Shown: positions 45,392-56,414, numbered from the stretch's first letter. The stretch is DNA of 64,000 bases from Ligustrum vulgare (GCA_963555705.1 OY743172.1:20645446-20709445), one strand, 5' to 3'. Program-made: numbers and translations. Notes: generated from the sequence alone by a model not told the origin.

Positions 45392-46785
45392 TCTGCACAA
45401 CTAGACTCATTTAGGGAATTATGAACAACTGAAACTACAAAAAATGAATTGGGATGTGTGAGGGATCAAGTTGAGAGTATAGTGGCTTCAGATGATAAAC
45501 TCCATCTTTAAGTGACCCTTGAAGTATCACTCTCCCTGACCTCTTGTCCTTCACAAAGCAAAGATCAGAATCAAATATAACAGTGACATGATTATCATGA
45601 ATGAGTTGTGCAACACTTAGCAGATTCTTAGTAATAGCAGGTACGCACATGACATTTTTCAGCATTAAATTTTTGTTATCTAAGGAAGGTAAATGAGCAT
45701 ATCCTATATGAGATATATTCAATTTACTACCATCACCAATGGTGATTTTCAGCTTACTAGTGTACTCATTGATCGTATTCATCTTACTCATCTCAGCAGT
45801 GATGTAATTGGAGACTCCACTGTCCATTATCCACACTGGATCAACAATGGTGTTTGAAGTTGCTATCAATGTAGGATTCATCATGCTTTGCTGACCCCCA
45901 TTCTGTCCAGAGTAATTATCAAATGATATATTCTGCCCAATAGTTGGTCCAGTGTAATTCTCAATGAATCTGAAATGACATATGTTTGTAGCATGCCCAT
46001 ACTTGCCACAAACTTGATAGGTGGGCTTAGTACCTTGAGTTCTACCTCCTCTTCCTCTTGCTTTATTGATTCTGCTCTAAAATTGTTTTGATGTGGTGAC
46101 CTTCCTCCATTCTGAAAATGTTGATTTCTAGGCCTTGAAGTGGAATTTTCAGTTGCTTGGTTGATGTTCAGACCAACCATTTCATTCTTGACTGCGTTGA
46201 TATGCTCTAATCTACTTTCATATGTCATCAATGTGGACTACAGCTCTTCCCAAGTAATGTCTTCTTTATTGTTGATCTGGACTACTATTGGAGTGTAGTC
46301 ATCGTCAAGCCCAGCTAAAACTTGAGTAATAAGGTCTGACTGAGATACTTCCTTCCCTGAAATTTGTAAATTGTCAGCAAGAGACTTGATTTGATTCAAG
46401 TATTGATCCACAGACATGGCTCCCTTTCTTGTTCTCTGAAGTTCTGAGGTAAGAATATTATTCTTGACAGGTTTTGCACTCCAAAATTCTGTTTCACTGA
46501 TTCCCATAGATCTTTTGAGTTTTTGCAGCCCATGACTCTCATGGCTATGTTTGGAGTCATAGAGGCATATAACCAGCCTAACAGGAGCGGGTCAATTGAC
46601 ACCCATTTAGCATATTCAGGGTTGGGTTCTCCCTTTGTGACTGCTCCATCAGCAGTTGTCTGTGCTTCTTTGAGCTTGGGTGGACGTGGCTTATCTCCGG
46701 TGAGAAACCCTTTAAGGTTGTGACCTCTAATGATGGGTAATATCATATTTTGCCATAGTAGGTAGTTATCTTTGTCTAGCTTCAC
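45392..46785 (-). pseudogene. Copia gag, zinc region and protease
   Basis: Minus-strand reading starts with KLDKDNYLLWQNMILPIIRG, a UBN2/DUF4219-type gag start, followed by GWLYASMTPNIAMRV and, in another frame, AGLDDDYTPIVVQIN. A Cys-rich region decayed by frameshift lies near 45960-46020. The protease has WIMDSGVSNYIT (DSGV instead of DSGA) and ITKNLLSVAQLI, with a stop at 45435. It runs up to the gypsy insertion. Three or more frameshifts break the polyprotein. Confidence 0.85.
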
Positions 46786-46900
46786 CTAAATTTGTTCGAG
46801 ATTTCCACCAATTGCTGAAAATGGGTTACTGATTTGCAGGGATATATTTAAGCCAGAGGAAGGGGATGAATCTGTGCCGTGGGAATCGATTGCCATGCTT

Positions 46901-46913
46901 GGCTCTGATACCA
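46901..46913 (-). other. Copia primer binding site
   Basis: The minus strand reads TGGTATCAGAGCC, complementary to initiator methionine tRNA. It abuts the 5' LTR end with no spacer, which fixes the LTR terminus as ...AACT. Confidence 0.9.
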
Positions 46914-47241
46914 AGTTAAAAAGAGGGAAGAAATCTGAAATATGTTTGTCTATTGCGTAAAGGTTAAAATTTACAGCTTAGTCTATGCTCCTTTAAATAG
47001 ACTAAATGTACAGAACAACAAGGAAAGAGAGACTACAATCCGTTACAGATTTTCCATAAAATCAGCAAGAAGGAATAAAAAAGTTACAAGCACTAAATTC
47101 TACCCGTTGCATTCTGATCTTTTATCCAGCAGAGAAAATGCATTTTGTATCTGAAAATACGCCTTTGAGAGTTGCTGGTCTGATGATTTACACTCTAGGC
47201 CCTTGACTATTAATTGTTACAAATCAGTCATATTCTCAACT
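46914..47241 (-). repeat. Copia 5' LTR
   Basis: A 328-bp LTR, plus-strand ends AGTTAAAAAG and TTCTCAACT, followed by the target duplication TCCAC (47242-47246). Both ends carry the inverted AGTTRARAA motif. The usual TG...CA ends are replaced by AG...CT on either strand. Confidence 0.85.
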
Positions 47242-47442
47242 TCCACCTCTTCCGCCACCTCCTCTATAGTCACAACCACCAACTCTGGCTACTACAAAAT
47301 CTTCGTCACCTTCAAATGACTGCTACCAAATCTTCCATTTTCAAACCAAGTTGTGTTCTCTATTTTACTCTGCGTTTCTTCAATTCTTCAACGAAATCGA
47401 GTTGGGTAAAATGAGGTAGAGAGTGAGAGAGACGAAAGTGGT
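47242..47442 (+). repeat. ~223-bp tandem repeat, gene-like sequence (right part)
   Basis: This continues the repeat unit cut at 12661. It reads TCCACCTCTTCCGCCACC, CTCTGGCTACTACAAAATC and ACGAAATCGAGTTGGGTAAA, parallel to 12433-12630. It ends at GACGAAAGTGGT, where the deleted gypsy copy begins. So at least two tandem units existed before the copia insertion. Confidence 0.65.
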
Positions 47443-48960
47443 TGACGCGATCCCAATTGGGGAACACGACGAAAACATGGAATAACATAATTAAAAAATC
47501 TAGGAAAGATCTAAACCAGAATAAACACAAGAAAACAAGAAATAAAATAACGGAATTAAAAGATATGATTGACGATAAAACCTTGACCAATATTCACGAC
47601 GTGAGAACGATGCGGAATATGAACCAAGATTGGTGAACGCCACAAGGGTTGTCAATTCCTTGATAAGTTCGTTGGGTAAACGACACAAAAATAAAATCTT
47701 TGATAAGTTCAAGAAAAGGGAATAACTCAACCTTTCAATAAGAGAATCCTCTCTCAATTTAATCAATAAACTCAAAACTATTTTACAATAATGAAATTAT
47801 CAATAATATAATGAAAAACGACATAGCCCTAACCCTAGTCGCATTAGTGTTCAAAATAAAATTAATAAAAAAGGAAACTAATTTAAAAATCGCGAAAATC
47901 TGCTTCTGTCACAACTGCGCGATTGCTTGGGCATCGGTGTCGCAATTGCATGGTTGGTCCTTAAACTCTCGGATGAAATTTTTGTACCATCGCGCGATGG
48001 CGCGCTCCTTTTCACCACTCGATCGCATAGTAGCCCCAGTTGCACCCTTTTCTTGTCCTTTTGAAACAACTTGATGCATTTTGATTCTTGGTTCAGGCCT
48101 AACATGAAAGTTGCTTGTTTTTCCATGTAGATTGTTATGGACTCATCTGTGGCTTGTTTTATTCATTGATGTCTTACCTCGGATCACATCATTTCCCCTC
48201 TCCTGAAGAGGATTCGACCTCAAATCTCGAATTTGTCCAATCCTCTTGCAACTCCTAGGTTTGTTGACTTTTGGACCATGCTTATGCTTGCACTTGCTGA
48301 TTTGGTATTTATGCTGGGACTTTGTGCATCTTTTGGACTCCTTAACCTGCTCCCTCTTCATATTAAATTCAATTCCAACTTTAGTTTTTGAATTCGACTT
48401 GGGTACCTGCAAAACAGAATTAACCAAATTGGGGAGGGGTTTGTTAGATTGGTTAAGTGTAAGGTTAGAATCCTTGTACATCAACATTTGTGCAAAAAAT
48501 TCATTTTGGGGGGTGGACTTTCTTTTATTTTTCTTGTTGCACTCTAGCTCTCCTTTTTCTGAGGTCGTAGCCTTAACCCTCTTATTTTCAATTTTCACTT
48601 CCTCTCCTTTTTCTGAGATCGTGGCCTTAACTCTCTTATTTTTCCCCTCAAACTTACCTTTTATTTTCATTTGATCTTCTTGGACCTCTTTAGGTGATAG
48701 AGGGGCAAGAGTGATCCTTTTTCCACCTTTCACAAAAAAATATTAGTTTTTAAAACCATCATGCACCACCCTTCTATCATGTTGCCAAGACCTACCTAAT
48801 AAAATATGTCCACCATGCATAGGTATTACATCACAAACCACCCCATCCTTGTAACTCCCAATGGTAAAATTGACCCTAGTCTGCTTATTCACTTATTCTA
48901 AGGTCTCATATCATTTGATCAGTCCAACTTACATATCTGATTCTGGTGAATTCCGTTTTG
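47443..48960 (-). mobile_element. Deleted Ty3/gypsy copy
   Basis: A minus-strand relative of the nested gypsy. The LTR at 47443-48191 has plus-strand ends TGACGCGATCC and GGATCACATCA. On the minus strand it is preceded by polypurine-like AGGAGAGGGGAA. The internal part is short: a protease piece and the linker are joined almost directly to the polyprotein end, so RT, RNase H and integrase are missing. The far LTR is absent. A non-autonomous deletion derivative or a relic is likely. Confidence 0.75.
48143..48895 (-). pseudogene. Gypsy protease and TSEKGE linker fragment
   Basis: Minus-strand reading gives TRVNFTIGSYKDGVVCDVIP and GGHILLGRSWQHDRRVVHDG (protease end). Next come ITLAPLSPKEVQEDQMK and two TSEKGE-type repeats. 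The frame then passes to LQERGNDVIRG at the LTR junction. The same order with different sequence is seen at 18510-18940 of the nested gypsy. No RT follows. Confidence 0.75.
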
Positions 48961-49814
48961 GGGACTGTCATTGTTATTATTTTTTTGCCGCAAGTTGGGC
49001 AGTGGAATATGATGAACATCACCATAAAAACACTTCATAAATTAATTAAATTGATAGTATTCAAATGTTAACATTCTTTACATTATTTAAATTTCAAATA
49101 TATAGGGAAACTATATGATCTTACATTCTAAGTAATTTATTCGACTGGACGTGTTTGCGTGCTTGATCTTGCCGCATTCCCCGCGGGAAAATAGAGGAAC
49201 TCATATAACATTGAAATAAAGGTAAAACTATCATTTTTATCCATTATTTTTTTATTGGTTTTTAGTATTTAGAAAGGAATCACATTAAATTAATTGATAG
49301 CATTTTTATTTTTGATGGGTACACAAAAATGATAAATCACACTGATTGAACTCATTTAATCTAACTCAATGTTCTCTGAACCTTTCTATATAAACTTCTG
49401 CCTATCAATTTCTTATACATAATGTCTCTAAACCTCCATCCATTAATTGGAATTATAATTAGAAATAATTAGAAAATGTGCCAAATATTTGATGCATGTC
49501 ATTCGCATTTTGTTTTTGATTCATTTATGGATTTGCACTTCTTTTGTATTATGAATAATTATACATCAGTGTCAACTCTTGTCCTTTTGACCATTAGTTT
49601 CTTTGATTTCATAATTCACAATCAAAACATAGTATTTCTCCATGTTAGATTGACGACGAGTGGTCCTCGAATGCATATATTCTTCCTCCTATTAATAAAA
49701 ATTCCATCTGAAATAGAAATGAATTTAACATTAACATGCTGATTCAATTATTATCTTCATATGAATGTGGCCTGTATTTTTCACATCCTGAAGATTTCAA
49801 TGATTTATTTGTAG
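48961..49814. other. Intergenic, possible Helitron interior
   Basis: No gene recognised. It may be the 5' part of the Helitron that ends at 50475, but I could not find a convincing TC start preceded by A. A short C/G-rich patch CCCCGCGGGAAAA lies near 49178. Confidence 0.3.
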
Positions 49815-50144
49815 AATATTTTCAAAATAAGTTGGTGGAAAATATACACTTCATGGAAATTCTTAAATTGAAAGACAGTGTTAAACATAATACTTTTTTT
49901 CGTAAGCTTCTGAATCTTGCCGAGCATGTTCCTCACTAAATAGTGCTAAAAAAGGTATCATATGGTGTTAATATTGAGGAAGTTTTTCTTCATTTTGAAG
50001 TTTTTAAATCATCATGTTTTCGGGTTCTTCCAGTTACTTCCCTTACTAGCATATGCCTTAGAATTTGGTTCATCTGCTGCACTTGCTTTGACAACATTGT
50101 TGAAAATGGGTTCTTGGCTTTCAACGGAAGATTTTAGCCTCAAG
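49815..50144 (+). pseudogene. Fragment of an SCY1-like pseudokinase gene
   Basis: Two exons with their intron are recognisable. Exon 49815-49954 encodes NKLVENIHFMEILKLKDSV and FFRKLLNLAEHVP. It is preceded by an AG acceptor, carries an in-frame TAA at about 49937 where the family has Arg-Glu, and ends at a GT donor. Exon 50034-50144 encodes LLPLLAYALEFGSSAALALT and LLKMGSWLSTEDFSLK, bounded by CAG and GT. This is the HEAT-repeat region of SCYL1-type proteins, which act in Golgi/ER trafficking. Kinase-like domain and C-terminus are absent. The intron shows capture from genomic DNA, not mRNA. Confidence 0.75.
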
Positions 50145-50448
50145 GTTTGAATCTTTCATATCTTCTGGAATGCTTGTATTTGAATTGGCAGTTTGTCCAA
50201 AAACATTGGGAGCCAAAGTTGTTGATCAAATTGTAAATACTCTTGAACATAGAGAACGCCACAATTCATTACAATCAATTAGAGGTCTCTATTTTTTCAG
50301 TTAAATTGTATCAAGTAAAAACTTTGTATATGAATCAGATTGAAATTTCTGAAACAAAGCTTCGTCAAAAGTGAGAAAATAAAACTCTAATGCTTATATT
50401 TGAAAATTATATTTTACTAACGCTAATAAATTTGACTACAAAACAGTT

Positions 50449-50475
50449 CTCGTACGAAGTACGAGTCTCCACTAG
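50449..50475 (+). mobile_element. Helitron 3' terminus
   Basis: CTCGTAC-GAA-GTACGAG forms a 7-bp stem with a 3-nt loop, followed six bases later by CTAG and then T. This is the standard Helitron 3' end: a GC-containing hairpin just before CTRR, with insertion before T. It marks the end of a Helitron that carries the SCY1-like fragment. The 5' end is not identified. Confidence 0.8.
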
Positions 50476-50951
50476 TATTAAGAAAAATCATAAGGGGCGG
50501 ATCTAAATTAGGCTCATACTAGGCTATAGCACAATCTTTGATTGGCCCAGATGGCAAGAAAAAAAATAAAGAAAAGAAGAAGTTAGCTTGACCTTTCAAT
50601 ACCAACCAAGTCTTAACACAAACCAATCAACCAAAAGCACCCAACCAACCCATGTATTAACTCCATTTCCCTTCCCCCAACACGATAGTAGGCACCGCAT
50701 GATTGAGAATTGAGATCCCACAAAAAATCTCCCGACAAACCCTCCTTGGCTCCTTCTCGCGTCTCGCCCAAACGCTCCCCTCCATCGCCGCGTCCACTGC
50801 CTCTCTAGCCCTCCACTAGACCACTGTCGCTGCTCCACATACCACAATTCGCACTTGCAAGGTTAGTGAGATTGAAATAGTGTTGCTATTTGAAATTTTG
50901 ATTCTATGGTTTTCCTTTCGGTCTAAAATTGGTGGTGTTATTTGATTCTCA
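50476..50951. other. Gene-like 5' UTR fragment without coding frame
   Basis: About 200 bp (50640-50870) are rich in CCAACC, CTCGCC and CTCCAC, followed by CACTTGCAAG then GTTAGTGAG, which resembles a 5' UTR exon with a splice donor. I do not recognise the parent gene. The rest is AT-rich. Confidence 0.35.
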
Positions 50952-51890
50952 TCTATATATAATATATAAAAGCAGCGGAGTTTTTTAAGAAAAACTCAAC
51001 TTTTATTGCTTTCACTCTCCAAAACTCTATTTTTATTGTGTTCACACTGCTACTTCTACTTAGATATTTTTATGGAGATTTTTTTTTTTACTTATTTGTA
51101 TTTGGTTTATTTGTGTTTAAACCTCTCTTTTTATAAAATCATTTTGATCTTTTAATATTTTGAATCTTACAAATAAGTATTTGTGTGCTGTTATACAAAT
51201 TCAATGTAAAATTTTCAGTTCAAAATTATAACGAAGTTGTATCACGCATCTAATACTAAATAAATCTTATCGTATAAAACTTTTTATAAATAATCTTTTT
51301 TTTAGTTATTTAGTACATCTAAAAATTCGAGCTTCTTTGTATTGCGTTTTATTTAATTAATCAGTATTTTTATAGAAAGTTACATTTAACACGTAAACAA
51401 TTTTTTACAATAATTGTGATATTTTATTGGTCTCAATCTTATAGATGAATAATTTTGTTCGGTCATTCAAATTCAATGTCGAATTTTCATTTATATTTAT
51501 ATCGAATATTTAATCAATTTGTATTAAATTTTGTTTTAAATAATTATACTTTTAATTTAATATTTATGATTCTTAAATTTTTACAACAATAAGTAAATTG
51601 TCTCCCAATTTACTTAGCTGAAAATTGAGATGATCAATGTTATATTATTATTTCCATCAAAAAATAATTACGTTGTATAAATATTGCAAAAACCTATAAT
51701 ACCATGAATTTGATGCATCTTTATCAATATCAGAATTTTAGTTTTTTTTCCCTTTTTTTTTATGATTATCGAATTCGTTTTTTATACGTATTGTTTTTCA
51801 TTGTCAATTGTCAAAATAGTAAATCTTATCTTTTATACGCATGATCTATATTATTAACTTTTTCATCTGTTGTTTGATTGTTCATAGTAC

Positions 51891-52970
51891 ATGGATATTG
51901 GAGATCCTATATTTAAGTATTTATTTTGTAAGGCAAATTTTTGGTGCGAGGAGAGAGTGTGTAAGCATTATAAAACATGTCGTAATCCGAAATTCTCACT
52001 TTGTTGTGGGGTGAACACGATTTGGTTTGGGCGATTTGTAGTAATATTTCAAGCCAAACCATTTAAAAAGGTTTGAAATTTTTCCAAATCAAATCAAACA
52101 AAACCAATTCATTTTTTAAACAAAATCAAATCAAACTATTTTTTGCGGTTTGGTGCGATTTGAAACCACGGATTGCCAACGAATGAATTAGTATATTTCA
52201 ATTCGAGCTCAAAGACACATATTCGTCTAAAATCTCGAGTTGAAACTAGCTCAATAATAGTATTAAGTTTCTAATTGAGTGCTTTGTTGTGAATCAATTC
52301 ATGTTGACAAACAAACTAATTATATATAAGCAAATTGTCGTTAGCTCTTATATTAAAAATTTTATTTTAAGAAAATATCTTGAATGATGATTATGAATTG
52401 TAGGAGCAAAAATTATTTCCAAATGGTTGTGAATTTGAACAAATTAATCTTTGACTCCTCAAATTTGATTTTTTTGACAATAAAAAGTATATTACATTTT
52501 TAAAAATTGAACGTTTGTCTTTATTTTTATTTTTATTTTTTAAAATTTGGCGTGTTGGCTGTTTGAAATCGCGATTTTGACAAGTGAAACCTAAACCAAA
52601 TCGTTTTAGGCGGTTTGGATTTTTTTACAAACCGAACTACACCAAACCACTTGTTGTGGCTTAATTCGATTTCGCGATTTATTTGTTTACTCCTACTTTG
52701 TTGTATACAAGAGAAAGTGAAGATTCCTCTTATGGAAGATTATCCTCTAGTTTTGAAAGATTTGTTATATGGCAGGGACGATAGGATTAAGAATTTCTTT
52801 GAGAACATTCGAACATATAATATGATGTTTTCGTTCACTTTTATGAGGGAAATAGATAATGGGCTAAATGATGGTAGAGGGCATCCCGTCTTCAGATTAC
52901 ACGATCAAAATTGCCATAAGATTGGGAGTCTGTTGCCTGATGACAATTCAACTCTATAATTTGCTTGTTT
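51891..52970 (+). pseudogene. Helitron protein N-terminal part, split by hAT
   Basis: Reading before the hAT insertion gives MDIGDPIFKYLFCKANFWCEE and PKFSLCC. After the insertion it continues with KVKIPLMEDYPLVLKDLLYG, IKNFFENIRTYNMMFSFTFM and GRGHPVFRLHDQNCHKIGSLLP. This is the conserved N-terminal region (Helitron_like_N) of plant Helitron Rep/helicases. It stops at 52957-52959. Catalytic HUH residues are not found downstream. Confidence 0.8.
52007..52695. mobile_element. Non-autonomous hAT element in Helitron ORF
   Basis: The left end TGGGGTGAACA and the reverse complement of the right end TAGGAGTAAACA form a short imperfect inverted repeat. The 8-bp target duplication CTTTGTTG is perfect (51999-52006 and 52696-52703). 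Removing the element rejoins two halves of the Helitron reading frame, which confirms the boundaries. The ends are rich in GGTTTGG / CCAAACC arms as in the hAT element at 1329. No transposase. Confidence 0.88.
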
Positions 52971-53053
52971 TACATTGTTGACAATGTGAATGAGGTTGAA
53001 AGCAGAAAAAGGGTCGTGAGGTACGTATTATGTATTTATTGCTTTTATATTTA

Positions 53054-53218
53054 GCCCCTGTTTGGTAGAAATTAAAATCTAGATTTTAATCTAAGTCAAA
53101 GTCAACAATCAATCTAAACCACAGATTTCGTGGGACCTACAACTTTTCAACCACACATCTTATCAACTTTTATCAAAATCTACTAAAAATCTAATTTTAA
53201 TCTCCACCAAACAGGGGC
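53054..53218. mobile_element. Tourist-like MITE
   Basis: A 165-bp element with perfect terminal inverted repeats GCCCCTGTTTGGT / ACCAAACAGGGGC and target duplication TTA (53051-53053, 53219-53221). This fits PIF/Harbinger-derived Tourist MITEs. It lies inside the Helitron. Confidence 0.88.
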
Positions 53219-53505
53219 TTATATTGTTTATGGATAATTTTGTTGTGATATTCTAAAATTTAATTTATATCTTTTAATGTCCCCCGGTAGGAGTGAATCA
53301 CGCGATTCTATGTTGCATGATTGTATAGTTTCCGATTCGAAGGATATGCTAAACAAATACAACAAATTGTTAAGGCGGTTTAGGTCGGCTTGAGAAAAGA
53401 TGATCGAGGAAAACACTTCAAATGTAAGACTTATACTTATTGGTTGGTGGGCGACCGATGATAGCCAATATGATTTTCCTATTGTCAATGAAATTGCCGA
53501 ATTGA

Positions 53506-54040
53506 TTGTCGGTGGATTTTAATACACGACCTGAACACATGCATATCATTATTGCGTCACGTGGTGGACCGTTGCAGCGGATAAGTGATACACGACCTGG
53601 ACACATGCATGTCATTATTGCGTCACGTGGTGGACCGTTGCAGCGGATAAGTGAAGGACACAAGTTCTTTCTAAGAAATATTGATCATACACAGGGATTG
53701 TGCAATGGAATAAGGTTGATATTTACAAAACTTGGCAACCATGTTCTAGAAGGTCAAATTTTTTCTGGCATCAATGCAAGACTTGTTCTTTATTCGAATG
53801 ATATCGTTGAGCCCTTCTGATTCTAGGATACTTATAAGATTTCAAAGAAGACTATTTCTATTGATGGTGTCTTATTCCATGACTATCAATAAGAGTCAGG
53901 GACAATCATTCTTGCATGTGGGACTTCTTCTTAAATGGCTGGTGTTTACACATTGACAACTTTATGTTGCGATTTCTAGGGTGACAAATCGTTCTGGATT
54001 AAAGATGTTGATTTGTAATAAAAAAGGAAGAACAACAAAA
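53506..54040 (+). pseudogene. Helitron helicase C-terminal remnant
   Basis: GLCNGIRLIFTKLGNHVLEG (about 53696), then in a second frame MVSYSMTINKSQGQSFLHVG (about 53848) and QLYVAISRVTNRSGLKMLIC (about 53957). These are the last helicase motifs of Helitron PIF1-type helicases. A frameshift near 53800 and a stop near 53954 break it. Just before, a 66-bp tandem duplication (53525-53590 and 53591-53656) repeats ASRGGPLQRIS. Confidence 0.8.
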
Positions 54041-54115
54041 GGATTCATCCAATTTTATATTAAATTATCTTTATCCAGACGTTTCATCCCGTATATTGCA
54101 CTGGTGATTCACTAG

Positions 54116-54904
54116 TTTCTTCTGAATTCTTATTGCTAAATTGCTTGTAAGTTGTGACCGAGTCCGAGTGTAGGTCATTATTTATTATTACATGAAAAGG
54201 GCTAGTCAAGAGACTCAAGAAACAACAAATTAACTTGTTTTCTTGATTCTATTAGAAAAGCATTGTTTGGAGTTTCCTCACAAGAAATAAATTTTGAAAA
54301 TAGTTTTAGAGCTATGCTCTAGATCAGACAATTCAAACAAACGTACGAGTCTCTTGTTAATTGTGATGGTGAATTTTTGAGGTGCTTAGTGCATTTAAGA
54401 TAACTAGACATTAATGGATATTGTAAAACTTTCCCGATAGAAACAATATAGATAGAAAATATTGCAACATGATCATGTGTATGTCATGATGATATCATAT
54501 ATCATTTTATATTGACATTGCAAAAATTGTGATATTACGAGGTAGGGATGCAGTCGAATATGTTTTTAAATTAACCATATCGAAAGAAAATGTCATTGCA
54601 CACTCTTCATAAAGAAAAAACATCAAAGATTTTACACTGGCCAAAATGAGGTAATCCAGTATCAATTAGAAGCCAACTTGTCACAAATTTGAAATGTCAC
54701 GAAGATTCCTTTAAAAATATTTGCACAAGTAATATTTAATCTCGAAAGCCTAATGTATCGTGACTTAAAAATATTAATACATCAGAGCTAGCGTTATAAG
54801 ATATAACAGGATCAATAAAGAAAAATACGACATTTCTAGGTTGGTTTGAGTGGTAAAGTTTAGCTCGGTTCAACATAAAATTCTGGATCTACCATTGACA
54901 AGAA
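54116..54904. other. Intergenic, no gene seen
   Basis: AT-rich with no coding frame. CGTACGAGTCTC near 54339 resembles part of the Helitron 3' end at 50449-50475 but lacks the hairpin. GGTTGGTTTGAGTGGTAAAG with GGTTCAACA near 54838-54875 has the look of Pol III A and B boxes and may be a SINE fragment. Confidence 0.3.
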
Positions 54905-54939
54905 CCTCATATATATAGAAGAGTTAGAGATACATGGTG

Positions 54940-55675
54940 ATCGGTACGATTTCAAGCTTCCAGGATGTGTTAAGGGTTTGGAACCTCACAGGCCTGCCCA
55001 TCTTGATCATGAGGCCGGCCTGTGTGTCCGGTCTCTTTATAGTCATTAACCAAAAGCAATCTAGAGGTCGGGCAAGAGTGCCCGGGCAAGCATGGACCGA
55101 GCTTTTCCCGGATTCACTAGATTCTTGAATGCGCTTACTCATAAGCTAGCTTACTTGCCCGGGCTACATGTTATAAGGTCGTGTTATCCCGACCTAGACC
55201 TGCATTTGTTCCTTTTTTATGATGATTGATGTCGGTACATCCCAGCCACATTATTCCTGAAGGCCCAATACCAGAAGACCCTAAACGTTCTTCATTTATG
55301 GGCTACCCTTGTTGGGCCTCAGGAAAACGTAACCAATAAGGAAACCTCCTAAAAAAAAGGGAGTTCAATTCTAGTAACATTAGAATTCTTCATAAAAAGT
55401 AAGTTTATACCAAAAGGACCCTTCTTTAACTAAAGAAGGTCATGGGCTTTTCAGCCCCATAAATACAGCTCCTTTGATCACATATAATTTATTCAATATT
55501 CTTTACATTTTTTAGTTATATATGCTCTCTCTACTTTTCTCTAGAATACTAATTCTCACACCGGAAGGGCGACGAGGAGAATCCTCCTCGCCTTTTTGCA
55601 GGTCATCCAAGGCGAATTCGTTCATCTTATCCGGCGATCAAGCATCATCAGATCCTGCCATGACAATGTTAGGAT
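54940..55675 (+). mobile_element. Possible solo LTR or retroelement fragment
   Basis: This stretch is GC-richer than its flanks. It has a TATA-like CCATAAATACAGCTCC near 55459, a T/C-rich stretch, then CACCGGAAGGGCGACGAGGAG near 55558 and CTTTTTGCAGGTCATCC, a layout common in plant LTR U3-R-U5. The matched text AGAGATACATGGT occurs on both sides (54926 and 55886). I could not define a 5-bp target duplication, so this is tentative. Confidence 0.3.
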
Positions 55676-55689
55676 TTTTTACAACATCA

Positions 55690-55825
55690 CATAGTAATTT
55701 AATTAGGACTATATGTGTATAAATGTCATTCACTAGTAACTTATTTTATTTATTTTATAAAGAAAAGAATAATTTGTGTAATTATGTAATAGTATTTTAA
55801 AAAAAAATTAAATTGTGTGGATTAA

Positions 55826-55881
<56 letters not shown>

Positions 55882-56032
55882 AGAGTAAGAGATACATGGT
55901 AATAATTTAATTAGGACTGTATGTGTATAAATGTCATTCACTAATAATTTATTTTATTTATTATAAAGAAAAGAATAATTTGTGTAATTATGTAATAGTA
56001 TTTAAAAAGAATTAAATTATGTGGATTGAAAA
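55690..56032. repeat. ~207-bp local duplication with A and AT runs
   Basis: TTTAATTAGGACTATATGTG at about 55696 recurs as TTTAATTAGGACTGTATGTG at about 55903, with similar sequence following for about 130 bp in each copy. Between them lie about 20 A residues and about 14 AT repeats (55826-55874). This is a simple tandem duplication upstream of the YTH gene. Confidence 0.75.
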
Positions 56033-56414
56033 AAAAAAAAAAGAAGAAGGTCGTACTAGCTCCAAGTCGTCCAATTATGTAAACAAACCAATAGATCAAA
56101 GCCACGTGGAAGATCCGACCAATTCGGAATCAAATTGCCCCGTTATTATACAACAAATATCGCACGGGGGACGAATTCGTGACAAAAGCAAAAGTAAAGG
56201 ACTAAAAAGGAAAGAAGGTCGTGTACGGCTTCTATTTGAATCACCAAATTTAGGTTAGAACAAAGCCCTCTTCGAGTCTTCTCTTTCTTCCCCTTTCGGA
56301 TAAACCCAGACCCTTAATTCTGGTGGCGGCTGAGACTCTTACACCTTCTTTCTCTCTCTTACTTAAAACCCCAATATATCTATCGAAGAAGCGAGATCTA
56401 TCAATTCAGAGTCC
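56033..56414 (+). promoter_or_regulatory. Promoter and 5' UTR of YTH gene
   Basis: The proximal region upstream of the ATG at 56415. A C/T-rich stretch TTCTCTTTCTTCCCC (about 56279) and CTTTCTCTCTCTTAC (about 56349) are typical of plant 5' UTRs. No clear TATA box was identified, as is common for housekeeping genes. Confidence 0.45.

Larger units (their letters stand above)
12662..47241 (-). mobile_element. Ty1/copia retrotransposon, split by nested insertions
   Basis: This is a minus-strand copia element. Its 5' LTR is at 46914-47241 and its 3' LTR at 12662-12815. TCCAC flanks both outer edges (12657-12661 and 47242-47246). Domain order on the minus strand is gag, zinc region, protease, GAG-pre-integrase, integrase, RT and RNase H, the copia order with integrase before RT. 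A gypsy element inserted between the protease and the pre-integrase zinc region and moved the two halves 30 kb apart. The primer binding site directly abuts the LTR. Frameshifts and stops make it inactive. Confidence 0.9.
50952..54115 (+). mobile_element. Decayed Rep/helicase Helitron
   Basis: The 5' end TCTATATATAATATATAAAAG follows an A at 50951, as expected for a Helitron. Inside are, in order, the start of the Helitron protein, a Helitron_like_N block and the C-terminal PIF1-type helicase block. The middle of the protein (Rep HUH motifs and the front of the helicase) is missing. A hAT element and a Tourist MITE interrupt it. The 3' end is not resolved: CTAG occurs near 54111 and a piece like the 50449-50475 terminus near 54337, neither with a full hairpin. 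Confidence 0.65.

Noticed and set aside
47878..48126. Minus-strand 82-codon frame as a host gene
   Set aside because: It lies inside the LTR of the deleted gypsy copy and has no recognisable domain.
49476..49742. 88-codon hydrophobic frame upstream of the SCY1-like fragment
   Set aside because: AT-rich random-looking frame with no splice or family support.
54337..54358. Second Helitron 3' end
   Set aside because: CGTACGAGTCTC matches the terminus at 50449-50475, but the hairpin partner and CTAG are missing, so it cannot define an end.
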